From: Chloroflexota bacterium
Lineage (GTDB): Bacteria > Chloroflexota > Anaerolineae > UBA2200
Length of the DNA: 64,000 bases
Reading direction: 5' to 3'
Assembly: GCA_030607875.1 (NCBI GenBank)
Contig: JAUWJD010000010.1
Coordinates: 1-64,000, forward strand
Shown here: piece after piece, positions 63,301-64,000 of the stretch
How the letters are laid out: the number at the start of each line of letters is the position of its first letter
Numbering within the stretch: the first letter of the stretch is position 1
The notes under the pieces: model-generated
Told to the model about the DNA's origin: nothing
What the model saw: the letters and a program-made list of their open reading frames with translations, nothing else
Databases searched by the model: none
Program-made: the position numbers and the translations under genes

Positions 63301-64000
63301 TTACGTCGTGTATTCGAAAAAGCCCTTGCCAACCTTCTTGCCGAGATGTTTGGCGCGCACCTTGGTCCTAAGCAAACGCGCCGGACGGAATCGTTCGCCG
63401 TACTGGGCCTGGAACTTTTCCAGGTTCTCCAGCACCAAATCCAGCCCCAGCACATCCGCCAACTGCAGGGGCCCCATGCGCTCATCGCCATACTTCATGC
63501 CGATACCGGCAATTGCGGCCATATCGATCTTGTCTGGCGGAGCAATGTTCTCCATCACGCAGAGCACTGCCTCGTTGATCACAGGCATCATCAGGCGCTG
63601 CCAGCTAAACTTGGTGCCCTTCTGCGCCTTGCCCTCATCCTGCAACTGCTTGATCATGGCCTGCACAGGCTCATCCGTCTGATCGCCGTACCCGTAAAAG
63701 CCCGCGCCAGCCTTTTCGCCCAGGCGGCCGCCATCGAACAACAGCTTGAACAATGCCGGGTTCTGCCCACCATACTCCCTGGCCATGTACACACCGGTGT
63801 GATAGATCACGTCAAGACCGAGCATATCCATCAGTGTGAAGGGGCCCATCGGCCAGCCAAAGCTGGTCATCGCCTCATCGATCTCGCGAGCAGTCGCAGC
63901 ACCCTCTTGCAATGCCAAGGTTGCCTCGTTGAGGTAGGGCATCAGCAAACGGTTTACCAGGAAGCCCGGGCATTCCTGCACCACCACGGGGATCTTGCGC
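63301..64000 (-). CDS. 3-hydroxyacyl-CoA dehydrogenase, C-terminal part (cut by window edge)
   Basis: Only the last 233 or so codons are inside the window; the frame is open through base 64000. The segment VVVQECPGFLVNRLLMPYLN opens the first C-terminal 3HCDH domain, with the GPFTLMDMLGLDVIYHTG motif. A second related domain (MMPVINEAVLCVME, then GIGMKYGDERMGPLQLADVL) follows. Two such domains are typical of the dehydrogenase half of FadB/FadJ-like proteins. The NAD-binding domain must lie beyond the edge. It heads the block that continues with enoyl-CoA hydratase. Confidence 0.92.
   Translation of the reverse strand, partial: RKIPVVVQECPGFLVNRLLMPYLNEATLALQEGAATAREIDEAMTSFGWPMGPFTLMDMLGLDVIYHTGVYMAREYGGQNPALFKLLFDGGRLGEKAGAGFYGYGDQTDEPVQAMIKQLQDEGKAQKGTKFSWQRLMMPVINEAVLCVMENIAPPDKIDMAAIAGIGMKYGDERMGPLQLADVLGLDLVLENLEKFQAQYGERFRPARLLRTKVRAKHLGKKVGKGFFEYTT

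Overview
The window reads like a chromosomal segment of a GC-rich anaerobic or facultative Chloroflexota bacterium (Anaerolineae-like). This is an inference from gene content: a mevalonate pathway built from a class II HMG-CoA reductase with an archaeal-type HMG-CoA synthase/thiolase/DUF35 set, DUF2207 proteins, large GT-C membrane proteins with beta-sandwich tails, and CoA-based fermentation genes. No rRNA is present to fix the taxon. Three tRNA genes (Met/Ile CAU, Gly UCC, Pro UGG) lie upstream of ftsH.

Layout. 0.4-4.4 kb: mevalonate operon (mvaA, HMG-CoA synthase, a thiolase-like protein lacking two expected catalytic residues, and a frameshifted DUF35 partner). 4.5-8.5 kb: accessory stretch with an alpha/beta hydrolase, a single-gene integron-like cassette between two attC-like sites carrying a nonsense-mutated aminoglycoside nucleotidyltransferase-like gene, a methyltransferase, a stray DUF35 fragment and a small overlapping gene pair. 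8.6-14.6 kb: HEAT-repeat protein, ornithine cyclodeaminase-family enzyme, esterase, and a GT-C membrane protein flanked by two decayed copies of one toxin/antitoxin locus. 14.7-16.8 kb: mevalonate kinase and a GT4 glycosyltransferase.

16.9-26.0 kb holds the most striking locus. A secreted, membrane-anchored DUF2207 protein ends in a Cys/His/Ser/Ala repeat tail (nine CHSA units, 13 Cys). It is followed by a PqqD-like/radical SAM/SPASM enzyme, a coiled-coil protein, a zinc-ribbon membrane protein and a secreted zinc metallopeptidase. A convergent second DUF2207 protein with a poly-Gly tail closes the locus. The arrangement suggests an undescribed radical-SAM modification of a protein tail.

26-29 kb: thioesterase, ftsH, tRNAs. 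29.6-36 kb: a four-gene accessory set (lipase-fold membrane protein, Vps62-like protein, leaderless M4-type peptidase, ComEC-like metallo-beta-lactamase protein). 36.3-44 kb: HEAT-repeat membrane protein, a formyltransferase island bordered by inverted repeats and remnants of methyltransferase C-termini, then a YbjN-like protein with a type IIG restriction-modification enzyme. 44.6-46.7 kb: a BNR-repeat beta-propeller protein.

47-64 kb, all on the minus strand, is an acyl-CoA metabolism block: two acyl-CoA synthetases, 2-hydroxyacyl-CoA dehydratase (two subunits plus activator), thioesterase, ETF (alpha subunit with a 2[4Fe-4S] ferredoxin domain), acyl-CoA dehydrogenase, enoyl-CoA hydratase and 3-hydroxyacyl-CoA dehydrogenase. 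An aminotransferase, HAD hydrolase, EamA exporter and M55 D-aminopeptidase sit between the ETF genes. Together these fit fermentation of amino acids or peptides through 2-hydroxyacyl-CoA and enoyl-CoA, possibly with electron bifurcation.

The whole window shows duplication and decay. A dispersed hairpin repeat family occurs at 4.45, 26.5, 29.5 and 46.9 kb, with partial copies at 0.15 and 37.6 kb, and many gene fragments are second copies of intact neighbours.
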